64,000 nucleotides of DNA from CBDDFS01 sp965227255 (GTDB lineage Bacteria > Bacteroidota > Bacteroidia > Flavobacteriales_E > Vicingaceae), in contig CBDDFS010000003.1 of assembly GCA_965227255.1 (NCBI GenBank), positions 186,001-250,000 of the forward strand, written 5' to 3'. Position 1 is the first letter of the stretch; each line of letters starts with the position of its first letter. The notes beneath the pieces were generated by a model. The model was not told the origin of the DNA, did not search any database, and saw only the letters and a program-made list of their open reading frames with translations. The position numbers and the translations under genes are program-made. Below, piece after piece: positions 35,447-42,518 of this stretch.

Positions 35447-37125
35447 GACCTCACTCCTTCCTCAAGCTCATCAATTTCCTCTTCCAGTCTTTCCAACTCT
35501 TCCTGAATCTCTTCAATCTCGTCTGAAGTCGTACCTTCAATGTCCGGGCAATCCACACATGTTAATCCTCTCTCAAGCATGATCCATTTTTGACCGATCA
35601 TGTCATCGTCATGAGTACCTGTAACATTGTCAATATCATAGATCATTTCTCTAAGACTCTCATCCAGATATACAGTCTTTCCAACAGGAAGCAACAAGGT
35701 CAGCTCAACTTCCTGTCCGCGGATCTTTTGCTGTCTGTCAAAACTCATGTAGGAATCGAGGGTAATGAGCTCACCTTGCTGCAATAGTTCATAACTGATG
35801 TCTTCGGCCTTTCTCAATGAAGTTCTTTTCGAAGGACCACGTGAATACTTCTGGACCCTAAGTCTGATGCTGTCTTCATTGCTTTTGACTATGTTAAGTC
35901 TCGGCAAACCCTGGTAAACACTTCCTTTGTCAATGCTCAGCATGAAATTTTCATCAAAGAGATTGATGATCTGTTCACCGGGAGCATCATTGAGATCCAT
36001 CTCCAGCGTATAGACATCATATGAAGATTCTACATCAATATAATCTATCACCTTGGAGGACGATTTAAACTGTGAACCAAGTTGAAGTCCAACGATTACT
36101 GAACCTCCAAGTGCGATCAACCACAATATCCCAAGGGCTGTGCCTACACCATAAGACTTCCTTATTCCAACAAGTAGCATGATTCCGCCATAAAGCAAAC
36201 CCAGTATAGGAATGCCAATTAGGCCAAAGAAGAGATACTTGGCCATGTTGTATTGAGATTCAGATTCAAAAAGCGTCATTGCCAATGAGGGAGATTCCAG
36301 AGTGAAAAGCGTAGTTGGAGAAATGATTTCAACAACCGCATTTGTACTCAACATCCCTGTAAGCAGAGAAAAGACAAGAAGAACGCCGAAGACGAGCAAT
36401 GCCACCCCTACTATTTTGACAATAAAGCGCAACAATCCTCCCAGAATGGAGCCTAAAGCATGGAAAAGCTGTTCAAAGAAGTCCTCGAGCTTTTGTCCAA
36501 AATCGCTCCTTTCCATGTCCTTGAACTTCTCATTAACCTTTTTTGCGCCGTCCTCAAAAGCTTTTCCAATGGTATCAAATGTAACTGGCTCGCCCTTCAT
36601 CTGCAGTTTCTCGGCAGCCGTTTTTGCCTCCGGCATTACGACCCACAGGATTATGTATATCAACAAACCTGATCCACCCGCAAGGAAGATAATAACGAAT
36701 AGCAGACGCAACCAGATTGGGTCCATGCCAACATAATGTCCTATTCCACTACATACACCACCTAATATTCGATCATCGGGATCTCTGAATAAACGCTTCT
36801 TGGTTCTGGCATATGAGCTGCTTCTGTCTTCTTGTCTCCTGTTTTCATTTCTATCCTCGTCTTCCTGAATATATTGCTCAGGTTTTCCCATGACTTCAAT
36901 TACCTCATCTACGTCTTTTTCAACCACAACCTGGTTCTGGTCGTTGATCTTTGGACTAAGCAATTCGGCGATACGGGCTTCAATATCCGACATGATCTCT
37001 TCCCTCTCATCGGAGTTTTGGAAGTAACTGCGGATCTTATTGAGGTATGAATTCAGCTTTTCATAAGCATCTACCTCAATGTGGAAAACCATTCCACTAA
37101 TATTGGCTGTTACTGTTTTATTCAT
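35443..37125 (-). CDS. PspC-domain envelope stress membrane protein
   Basis: The 560 aa begin with the Bacteroidota-type extension (MNKTVTANISGMVFHIEVD, then ISDIEARIAEL and VDEVIEVMGKPEQYI), followed by a PspC domain (about 108-175: RDPDDRILGGVCSGIGHYVG and a membrane helix ending WVVMPEA), three more hydrophobic segments (about 230-355), an extracytoplasmic beta-rich region, and a C-terminal Glu-rich coiled coil. PspC proteins sense or buffer inner-membrane stress. The gene overlaps the upstream PadR regulator by four bases, a common pair in this phylum. Confidence 0.92.
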   Translation of the reverse strand: MNKTVTANISGMVFHIEVDAYEKLNSYLNKIRSYFQNSDEREEIMSDIEARIAELLSPKINDQNQVVVEKDVDEVIEVMGKPEQYIQEDEDRNENRRQEDRSSSYARTKKRLFRDPDDRILGGVCSGIGHYVGMDPIWLRLLFVIIFLAGGSGLLIYIILWVVMPEAKTAAEKLQMKGEPVTFDTIGKAFEDGAKKVNEKFKDMERSDFGQKLEDFFEQLFHALGSILGGLLRFIVKIVGVALLVFGVLLVFSLLTGMLSTNAVVEIISPTTLFTLESPSLAMTLFESESQYNMAKYLFFGLIGIPILGLLYGGIMLLVGIRKSYGVGTALGILWLIALGGSVIVGLQLGSQFKSSSKVIDYIDVESSYDVYTLEMDLNDAPGEQIINLFDENFMLSIDKGSVYQGLPRLNIVKSNEDSIRLRVQKYSRGPSKRTSLRKAEDISYELLQQGELITLDSYMSFDRQQKIRGQEVELTLLLPVGKTVYLDESLREMIYDIDNVTGTHDDDMIGQKWIMLERGLTCVDCPDIEGTTSDEIEEIQEELERLEEEIDELEEGVRS

Positions 37126-37457
37126 TTCTTTCTTCTTTTTCTCGTGAGTTCTACGGCGCTGACCAGTTCATTCCAGGTCTTTTCTAATTCTTTGAGGAAG
37201 TCTTCCCCAATTTTTGTGAGTGCATAATATTTTCTGGGTGGTCCCGACTTACTTTCTTCCCACCTATAGGTCAGAAGACCTGTGTTCTTCAAACGTGTGA
37301 GCAAAGGATACAATGTTCCTTCCACAACAATAAGCTTCCCTTCTTTCAATTGATCAATAATCTCTGAAGGGTAAGCTTCTCCAGCCTGAAGAATGGAAAG
37401 TATACAGTACTCGAGTACTCCCTTTCTCATTTGCGCCTGTGTGTTTTCGATATTCAT
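37122..37457 (-). CDS. PadR-family transcriptional regulator
   Basis: The start is best placed at ATG 37457 (MNIENTQAQMRKGVLEYCIL); a TTG one codon upstream is not needed. The 111-aa winged-helix protein has the PadR signature: LEYCILSIL, GEAYPSEIIDQL, VVEGTLYPLLTRLKNTGLL and GPPRKYYALT. PadR proteins are repressors responding to ligands or membrane stress. It is the first gene of a two-gene operon with pspC; a -7 box and overlapping dyads upstream suggest autoregulation. Confidence 0.94.
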   Translation of the reverse strand: MNIENTQAQMRKGVLEYCILSILQAGEAYPSEIIDQLKEGKLIVVEGTLYPLLTRLKNTGLLTYRWEESKSGPPRKYYALTKIGEDFLKELEKTWNELVSAVELTRKRRKK

Positions 37458-37482
37458 CAAGGCATTTTATTAATATCCATCG

Positions 37483-37490
37483 CAAAGATA
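37483..37490 (-). promoter_or_regulatory. -7 box (TATCTTTG) of the padR-pspC operon
   Basis: Perfect TAnnTTTG match on the minus strand, 25 nt before the ATG at 37457. TTG lies 21 nt upstream at the -33 position. Confidence 0.65.
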
Positions 37491-37491
37491 T

Positions 37492-37518
37492 ATACAAAAC
37501 ATTGTATTATGCAATACA
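37492..37518. promoter_or_regulatory. Probable PadR operator: two overlapping dyads
   Basis: ATACAA-AACA-TTGTAT (37492-37507) and TGTATT-ATGC-AATACA (37503-37518) overlap in the -33/-7 spacer and upstream of it. PadR-family proteins commonly bind ATGT/ACAT-type dyads over their own promoter, so autorepression is likely. Confidence 0.5.
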
Positions 37519-37601
37519 TAGTACTGTAAAAAATTAATAAATGCTCTTAAATAACTGTTTTACAGCTATTTAAAAATTAAAGAAATATTCGACGTCTTAA
37601 A

Positions 37602-37988
37602 TTATTGGAGAATAAAGTCCCTCGATTCAGATGTCTCTAGCATTTTATCGAGGTCTTTTTTCGGCTTTGTCTCAAATTTGAGGGGGATACCAAGAATAAT
37701 TTCTAACTCAATCTTGAGTTCATCTGCCATGTCTTCAAGGCAGTAGAAAACTGCGAACTCTTTCATTTCCAATTTGGGATAAACCTGATAATACTTGTAC
37801 ATAGCCGAGGTAAGCATTATTTCATACATAGACGCATAGAATCTTAAAAGTGTTGCGTGACCTGGGTAAATTTTTATTGAAACTGTGACAAATAGATGAA
37901 TACATGTAATATCTGAATACCTGTTACTATTAACATGAACAGCAGAATTGATAAGTGATTTCGGATTTTCATAGATGATAAATATCAA
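37602..37988 (-). CDS. Doubtful hypothetical gene, possibly frame-disrupted
   Basis: An open frame of 128 codons whose first TTG lies inside a perfect -7 box (TAGCTTTG, 37986-37993), so the real start must be further in. The C-terminal half (from MYKYYQVYPKLEMKEF) looks protein-like: charged, with an EDMADELKIELEIILG helix. In another frame an ATG at 37972, just after the expected transcription start, encodes a 32-residue hydrophobic peptide starting MKIRNHLSILLFMLIV, which looks like a signal or anchor. This is consistent with an exported protein broken by a frameshift, or with a small membrane peptide followed by an internal start. Family unknown. Confidence 0.3.
   Translation of the reverse strand: MIFIIYENPKSLINSAVHVNSNRYSDITCIHLFVTVSIKIYPGHATLLRFYASMYEIMLTSAMYKYYQVYPKLEMKEFAVFYCLEDMADELKIELEIILGIPLKFETKPKKDLDKMLETSESRDFILQ
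37874..37972 (-). CDS. Possible 32-aa hydrophobic peptide
   Basis: ATG at 37972, 13 nt after a perfect TAGCTTTG box, opens a 32-codon frame starting MKIRNHLSILLFMLIV and ending YLSQFQ. It is a single membrane-spanning or signal-like segment. It may be the true N-terminus of the frame-disrupted gene that overlaps it. Confidence 0.25.
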   Translation of the reverse strand: MKIRNHLSILLFMLIVTGIQILHVFIYLSQFQ

Positions 37989-37993
37989 AGCTA
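37986..37993 (-). promoter_or_regulatory. -7 box (TAGCTTTG)
   Basis: Perfect TAnnTTTG match on the minus strand; the expected transcription start is near 37981. It implies that something in 37602-37980 is transcribed. Confidence 0.45.
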
Positions 37994-38055
37994 TGAAGGC
38001 TGACTGAGAGAAAAAAAGAGAAATGATGTGTACTGTAGACGTTGAAGCCGAAAGA

Positions 38056-39054
38056 CTAGTGAACGACCTTAAAAGTATATAGTTCCCTGTCGACTTTGAT
38101 TACGTATAGTAAAAATTCTGAAGATGGGTATTCCTGCTTGTTTACTGTAATAGTATACGAATCAGAGTCAGGTATGATTATTTGACTTTTTATCATTCTT
38201 CCTGACAAGTCGAACATATTGAATTCCACACTTTCTCCTGAATGATTATTGATTTGAAGAATGGCATGTCGGTTTTCAACATCATTAAAAACAGTAACTT
38301 CTTCTTTTTGCTCCGAATCAAAATTCACCGCTTTCCAGTCACTGACAGTAAAAGCTCCATCAAAATCAACCTGTTTTAATCTGTAATAAGAAATGCCACT
38401 TGTGGGATTTGCGTCATAATGCTCATAGCTCTCTTCTACTCTGCTGTTTCCGGCCCCGTTAATTGAAGCTATATCCTCAATGTTATTGAAATCGGTAGTA
38501 CGCTGAATGAGAAAAATGTCGTTGTTGATCTCCGACAAGGTGGTCCAAAAAATTCTTACCCTATCATTCATTTTCCTGACCTGAAAACTCTTGAGCGTTA
38601 TTGGTAAGCCATTACCTGTAATGATAAAAGGTCCACTTACATCACCATCTCCAGCATTCCATACCGTTGTTTGACAAACATCAATTACATTGGAATTTCC
38701 TCCTCCATTTCCTTTTGTAACTGAACCACCATCCGCGACTTGAACCGAGCTCCCACAGGGCAGATACAATTTCTTACCCGTGCTGAAGTTCAATTCTCCT
38801 TCTATGTAAATGAACATTGCAGTTGAACAGGCAGGAGACGAGGTTTCATCCAATTCAACGTGATCCGTCACATCAACAGTAACGTTACTATCAATCCACA
38901 CCGTATCTCCACAAGAAGGAATGCCGTTATCCCATGTTGAACCGGAATCCCAATCGCCATCACTAGTTGCTGTAGTAATGGTTGCATGTATTGAATTAAC
39001 TGGAATTGCCAGGCATAAAACAATCCAAATAAGAAGAATAGAAATCTTTTTCAA
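38056..39054 (-). CDS. Secreted G8-like protein with degenerate T9SS-type C-terminus (paralogue A)
   Basis: The start is placed at TTG 39054, giving a clean signal peptide (MKKISILLIWIVLCLAIP); the longer frame begins at a TTG one base after a perfect -7 box (TAACTTTG, 39080-39087), before the expected transcript. The N-terminal domain (about 25-150) has the G8-like pattern W--GSTW-NGIPSCGDTVWI with four spaced Cys (CGD, CSTAM, CGS, DVC). Then comes a beta-sandwich region common in T9SS cargo (RIFWTTLSEINND, YYRLKQVDFDGA) and a sorting-domain-like C-terminus lacking the YPNP motif. Function unknown. It lies 73 nt from its paralogue at 39152. Confidence 0.75.
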   Translation of the reverse strand: MKKISILLIWIVLCLAIPVNSIHATITTATSDGDWDSGSTWDNGIPSCGDTVWIDSNVTVDVTDHVELDETSSPACSTAMFIYIEGELNFSTGKKLYLPCGSSVQVADGGSVTKGNGGGNSNVIDVCQTTVWNAGDGDVSGPFIITGNGLPITLKSFQVRKMNDRVRIFWTTLSEINNDIFLIQRTTDFNNIEDIASINGAGNSRVEESYEHYDANPTSGISYYRLKQVDFDGAFTVSDWKAVNFDSEQKEEVTVFNDVENRHAILQINNHSGESVEFNMFDLSGRMIKSQIIIPDSDSYTITVNKQEYPSSEFLLYVIKVDRELYTFKVVH

Positions 39055-39079
39055 TTCGGCTACGGCTATACGGCTCAAG

Positions 39080-39087
39080 CAAAGTTA
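39080..39087 (-). promoter_or_regulatory. -7 box (TAACTTTG) of paralogue A
   Basis: Perfect consensus on the minus strand; it decides the downstream start at TTG 39054 by excluding the TTG at 39078, which would lie upstream of the transcription start. Confidence 0.55.
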
Positions 39088-39151
39088 GGTATTGGAGTCG
39101 ATATCAAAAAATAAAAAGAAAGAATGTATTAACATAACGTTAATAACTTGA

Positions 39152-40141
39152 TTAGTCTAGAATCACTTTGAAACTCTCCACATGCTGTCTTGAAGACAGT
39201 TTAACAATTAAAATTCCTTTTAATGGAGATATGAAATCCAAAACTGTGCTACCCTCTGATGCAACGAATTCACCTTCCTGAAACACCCTGCCGGTCAGGT
39301 CTAGTAATTGGTAGGTTACTAATTCTTCATTCAATCCAGTGATATCAATGTACAGTTTTGAATCGTGACCAAATACTTTGAAATGTTCATTGTTCAAAGA
39401 ACTCCTTGTTGAATTGACAGACATCCAGTCAAACGTTTCTGAACTCCCATTGTAATCTGTTTGTCTAAGTCTGTAATAGGTGACTCCTTCTTTCAATTCC
39501 GGGTCAACAAAGTTGTAGTTGATTTCCTTATTTGAATTTCCGGCTCCAATCACAATACCAACGGTTTCAATCTCATTAAGGTCATAAGACTTCTCGATGG
39601 TATAATAATCATTATTTAATTCGCTCAAACTCGACCATTCTATCAGAGCTTTGCCGTCTTCAATTCTCGCACTTGTATACTTCAGTTTAATGGGTAAGGG
39701 CGCTCCTACCCACTGTGGACCTGTTATAGGACCATCACTTGCCTGCCAAATAGTTGAACCACAAACATCTATGATATTAGACGCTCCACCTCCTGAACCT
39801 TCAGACAAATATCCTCCATCTGCAACATAAACAGCAGATCCGCAGGCCAAGTAAATCTTCTTACCGGTTTGGAAAAACAAGGTTCCCCTAACTTCTATAT
39901 ACATTGCTGTCGAGCACGGAGGAGTAGAAGTCTCATCTAACTCTATGTGCTGGTTCACAATAACAGTATCTCCTGCCTGTATTATTACTGAATCCCCACA
40001 TTCAGGATATCCATTTGCCCATGAAGTTGTATCCTGCCATGAACCCCTGTCTGGTACATCAGACAATCTAGTCTGCGACAAGGTTAAGCTTGTAGTGAAA
40101 ACGAATAAAATGAATAATAAACTTCTCAAATCCTTATCCAA
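39152..40141 (-). CDS. Secreted G8-like protein with degenerate T9SS-type C-terminus (paralogue B)
   Basis: The 329-aa protein has a TTG start followed by a signal peptide (about 2-23, SLTLSQ). Domain order and the four-Cys pattern match the neighbour at 38056: GSWQDTTSWANGYPECGD, CSTAMYIEV, ACGSAVYVADGGY and IIDVCGS, then WSSLSELNNDYYTIEK and YYRLRQTDYNG, and a C-terminal beta-domain without YPNP. The two genes arose by tandem duplication. The -7 box TAAATTTG (40152-40159) is 10 nt before the TTG. A surface location via T9SS is inferred, not shown. Confidence 0.75.
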   Translation of the reverse strand: MDKDLRSLLFILFVFTTSLTLSQTRLSDVPDRGSWQDTTSWANGYPECGDSVIIQAGDTVIVNQHIELDETSTPPCSTAMYIEVRGTLFFQTGKKIYLACGSAVYVADGGYLSEGSGGGASNIIDVCGSTIWQASDGPITGPQWVGAPLPIKLKYTSARIEDGKALIEWSSLSELNNDYYTIEKSYDLNEIETVGIVIGAGNSNKEINYNFVDPELKEGVTYYRLRQTDYNGSSETFDWMSVNSTRSSLNNEHFKVFGHDSKLYIDITGLNEELVTYQLLDLTGRVFQEGEFVASEGSTVLDFISPLKGILIVKLSSRQHVESFKVILD

Positions 40142-40151
40142 AAAAGGACAT

Positions 40152-40159
40152 CAAATTTA
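40152..40159 (-). promoter_or_regulatory. -7 box (TAAATTTG) of paralogue B
   Basis: Perfect consensus on the minus strand, 10 nt before a TTG start codon. An ATG directly after the box leads to a stop after five codons and is not used. Confidence 0.5.
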
Positions 40160-40198
40160 AGAAAAGAATAGGCTCGAAACGTAAGAAACTACTGGTTG

Positions 40199-40537
40199 TC
40201 AGAATGGAAGGTCATCATCCTCCTCTGCCGGTACATCGATATATTGGTTTTGGTCTTCTTGAGGTGCCTGACTTCCCGCCTTCTCAACCTTCCAGGCTCT
40301 TACCTCGGTATACCATCTGCCATTGTATTCCCGACTGGAAATATCGATCATGGCCTTTACTTCCTCTCCCTCCCTCAAATGGGCATTATCGATGTTATCA
40401 CCCCATAGTGAAATACAAACAGACTTTGGGTATTTACCTTCCGTTTCCAAAATGAATTCCTGTTTTCTCCATTCTCCATTTCTTCCCTGACCGGTTACCA
40501 AGGGTAATATCTGTTGTACTTTTCCTGCGATTTCCAT
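40199..40537 (-). CDS. DUF3127 protein with SSB-like acidic tail
   Basis: The 112-aa protein matches DUF3127: MEIAGKVQQILPLVTGQGRN, WRKQEFILETEGKYPK, ISLWGDNI, GEEVKAMIDISSREYNGRWY and TEVRAWKVEK. The fold is predicted to be OB-like and related to single-stranded DNA-binding proteins. The last residues, EEDDDLPF, closely match the acidic tip of bacterial SSB that recruits partner proteins. It is therefore probably a nucleic-acid-associated protein of the cytoplasm, although its function is uncharacterised. It is divergent from the molybdenum-cofactor operon, with 121 bp between. Confidence 0.9.
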   Translation of the reverse strand: MEIAGKVQQILPLVTGQGRNGEWRKQEFILETEGKYPKSVCISLWGDNIDNAHLREGEEVKAMIDISSREYNGRWYTEVRAWKVEKAGSQAPQEDQNQYIDVPAEEDDDLPF

Positions 40538-40642
40538 GTGATGATTGATTTTGTGTAAAATTAGATATAAAGGCTTTGAGCCATGATTTCTCGCTGATTA
40601 GTTATTCACAATGTGTTCATATTCTTCTTAAATTCGTTCGTT

Positions 40643-40650
40643 CATTTTTG
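40643..40650 (+). promoter_or_regulatory. Possible -7 box (CATTTTTG) of the molybdenum-cofactor operon
   Basis: Seven of eight consensus-compatible positions, 8 nt before the GTG start at 40659. No regulator site is recognised. Confidence 0.35.
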
Positions 40651-40658
40651 ACATAACG

Positions 40659-41000
40659 GTGAGAAAGAAATATAAAGTCCGCAACAGGATCTGGATCGAC
40701 GGTGAGCATGGCACATTTCTTGGTAACGGTAGAATTGAGCTCCTTGAAAATATTGCCAAAAATGGCTCCATTAATGATGCTGCCAAAGAGCTTAAAATGT
40801 CATACAGAAAAGCCTGGTCACTATTGGAATCCATGAATAATGAAGCACCAACTCCGTTTATAGAGAAATCTACAGGTGGAAGTGGCGGTGGAGGAACCAG
40901 GGTTACTGAGGCCGGACTACAGGCTATTGAGAAGTTTCACAAGTTAAATGAGAAGTGCCACAAATTCCTGGAGAAGGAAGTGAATAAAATAAACTTTTAA
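40659..41000 (+). CDS. ModE-like winged-helix regulator (N-terminal domain only)
   Basis: A 113-aa LysR/ModE-type winged helix: RNRIWIDGEHGTFLGNGRIE, IAKNGSINDAAKELKMSYRKAW, and GGSGGGGTRVTEAG, the loop seen in ModE DNA-binding domains. The molybdate-binding MOP domains of full ModE are absent. Start is GTG. It is the first gene of an operon for molybdenum-cofactor synthesis and probably regulates it; how it senses molybdate without MOP domains is unclear. Stop and next start overlap as TAATG. Confidence 0.85.
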   Translation: MRKKYKVRNRIWIDGEHGTFLGNGRIELLENIAKNGSINDAAKELKMSYRKAWSLLESMNNEAPTPFIEKSTGGSGGGGTRVTEAGLQAIEKFHKLNEKCHKFLEKEVNKINF

Positions 41001-41731
41001 TGGACTTGCCTCTTCTCTTCTACTTCTCATTATTAATGATCTCAATACTCTACTCTTCTGTCGGACATGGCGGTGCAAGTGGATATCTGGCGCTAATGGC
41101 TTTGTTCGGTGTTGAGACCATCTTGATGAGACCAACAGCCCTTATTTTGAATTTATTCGTGGCAGGCATAAGTTTCTATATGTACTGGAAACAAGGACAT
41201 TTTAAATGGAAACTCTTCTTTCCTTTTGCTTTTGCTTCAGTACCAGCTTCCTTCATCGGAGGTTATATGCAACTTGATCCAACCATTTACAAAAGAATAC
41301 TTGCCATACTCCTGGTCTTCTCTGTCATTAAAATGATGGGGTGGAATGGAAAAGTCTCGAAGGAAATCAAAGACAACAATTTATACCTAAGCCTTCTTGT
41401 TGGATTGTTGATTGGATTTTTCAGCGGTCTGATTGGAATCGGTGGTGGCGTAATCCTAAGTCCGGTCATCCTTTTATTGCACTGGGCTGATATGAAAACT
41501 ACCGCAGCTGTGAGTGCTTTATTCATTTGGATCAATTCATTTGCAGCCTTAATGGGCATAATGAGTCATGGTTGGTCCATAGATTGGGATGTGAGTATTT
41601 TAGTTGTTCTGGCGGTGATCGGTGGACTCACCGGGGCCTATTTGGGCAGTACTCGACTCAATAATATTATATTGCAGAGAATTTTAGGTGTGGTGGTATT
41701 TATTGCCAGTATTAAATTATTCTTGACGTAA
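41000..41731 (+). CDS. TSUP (TauE/SafE) family membrane permease
   Basis: The 243-aa protein has about eight hydrophobic helices and the TSUP repeat signature: SVGHGGASGYLALMALFGV in the first half and GFFSGLIGIGGGVILSPV in the second. The family exports or imports small oxyanions and sulfur compounds such as sulfite or sulfoacetate. Its place inside the molybdenum-cofactor operon, coupled on both sides by TAATG overlaps, suggests molybdate uptake or transport of a substrate or product of a molybdoenzyme. No ABC-type ModABC is present in the window. Confidence 0.88.
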   Translation: MDLPLLFYFSLLMISILYSSVGHGGASGYLALMALFGVETILMRPTALILNLFVAGISFYMYWKQGHFKWKLFFPFAFASVPASFIGGYMQLDPTIYKRILAILLVFSVIKMMGWNGKVSKEIKDNNLYLSLLVGLLIGFFSGLIGIGGGVILSPVILLLHWADMKTTAAVSALFIWINSFAALMGIMSHGWSIDWDVSILVVLAVIGGLTGAYLGSTRLNNIILQRILGVVVFIASIKLFLT

Positions 41732-42285
41732 TGGAAGTGCAAAGTATTATTCTAGCCGGTGGCAAGAGCAGCAGAATGGGAAGTGACAAAGGCCTGGTGA
41801 CTTTCAAAGGAAAACCCTTCGTTCTTCGTGTCATAGAGGCTGCTAGAGGAATAAGCAACAGGATCATGATTGTATCCTCGAATGACGAATACAAGAGATT
41901 CGGAATACCTGTTTTCGAAGATGAAATGAAAGGTAAAGGTCCGGCCGCCGGAATCTATACCGGATTAAAGAACAGCAAGTATGAAACCAATGTGGTATTA
42001 AGCTGTGATCTGCCATTTGTTGAACCTTCGTTGATTTCAGTCCTGGTTAGCAGATCCGGAAAAGAAGATGTCCTTATCTATAAAGACAAAGACCACAAAC
42101 ATCCGCTAATTGGCGTATACAAGAAGAAACTATCCTCTCATTTTAAAGAATGTATCGACAAGAATATATTGAAAATGGAAGACATCCTGGCGCCACTGGA
42201 TGTGAAGGAACTTGACATTCCTGAGCCCATGTTGAAGCAGGCAAAGAATATTAACACCAAAAAAGATTTGGAAAAGTACAGATGA
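41731..42285 (+). CDS. mobA: Molybdenum cofactor guanylyltransferase MobA
   Basis: The 184-aa protein has the nucleotidyltransferase signature LAGGKSSRMGSDK, the GP-AGI-TGL motif (GKGPAAGIYTGL), SCDLPFV with the metal-binding Asp, and the late HPLIGVY motif. MobA transfers GMP to molybdopterin to form the guanine dinucleotide cofactor used by DMSO-reductase-family enzymes, so the cell probably has such an enzyme elsewhere. It overlaps moaD by four bases. Confidence 0.93.
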   Translation: MEVQSIILAGGKSSRMGSDKGLVTFKGKPFVLRVIEAARGISNRIMIVSSNDEYKRFGIPVFEDEMKGKGPAAGIYTGLKNSKYETNVVLSCDLPFVEPSLISVLVSRSGKEDVLIYKDKDHKHPLIGVYKKKLSSHFKECIDKNILKMEDILAPLDVKELDIPEPMLKQAKNINTKKDLEKYR

Positions 42286-42518
42286 CCATTAATATTAAAT
42301 ACTTCGGTGAACTGGCCGAGATCACAGGGAAGAGTGAAGAGTCTATTGAAGTAAATGATAACATCGATTCGAAATTGTTAATTGAAAACATCGAAAAACG
42401 ATTCGATTTTTCAAAAGTTGATTATAAATTAGCAATCAATAAACAAATAAGTCATAATCCTATAGCCATAAAAAGTGGAGATGAAATTGCTCTGCTACCC
42501 CCATTTGCAGGAGGTTAA
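42282..42518 (+). CDS. moaD: MoaD, small subunit of molybdopterin synthase
   Basis: A 78-aa ubiquitin-fold sulfur carrier: INIKYFGELAEITG start, then KSGDEIALLPPFAGG with the C-terminal Gly-Gly that is adenylated and thiocarboxylated by MoeB. It is flanked by mobA (ATGA overlap) and the moeB-rhodanese gene (TAATG overlap) and forms molybdopterin synthase with MoaE from the same operon. Confidence 0.92.
   Translation: MTINIKYFGELAEITGKSEESIEVNDNIDSKLLIENIEKRFDFSKVDYKLAINKQISHNPIAIKSGDEIALLPPFAGG

Noticed and set aside
37547..37573. AT-rich hairpin (TTAAATA/TATTTAA with CTGT/ACAG) as a terminator
   Set aside because: The stem is AT-rich with a mismatch and no U-run on either strand, so I do not call it.
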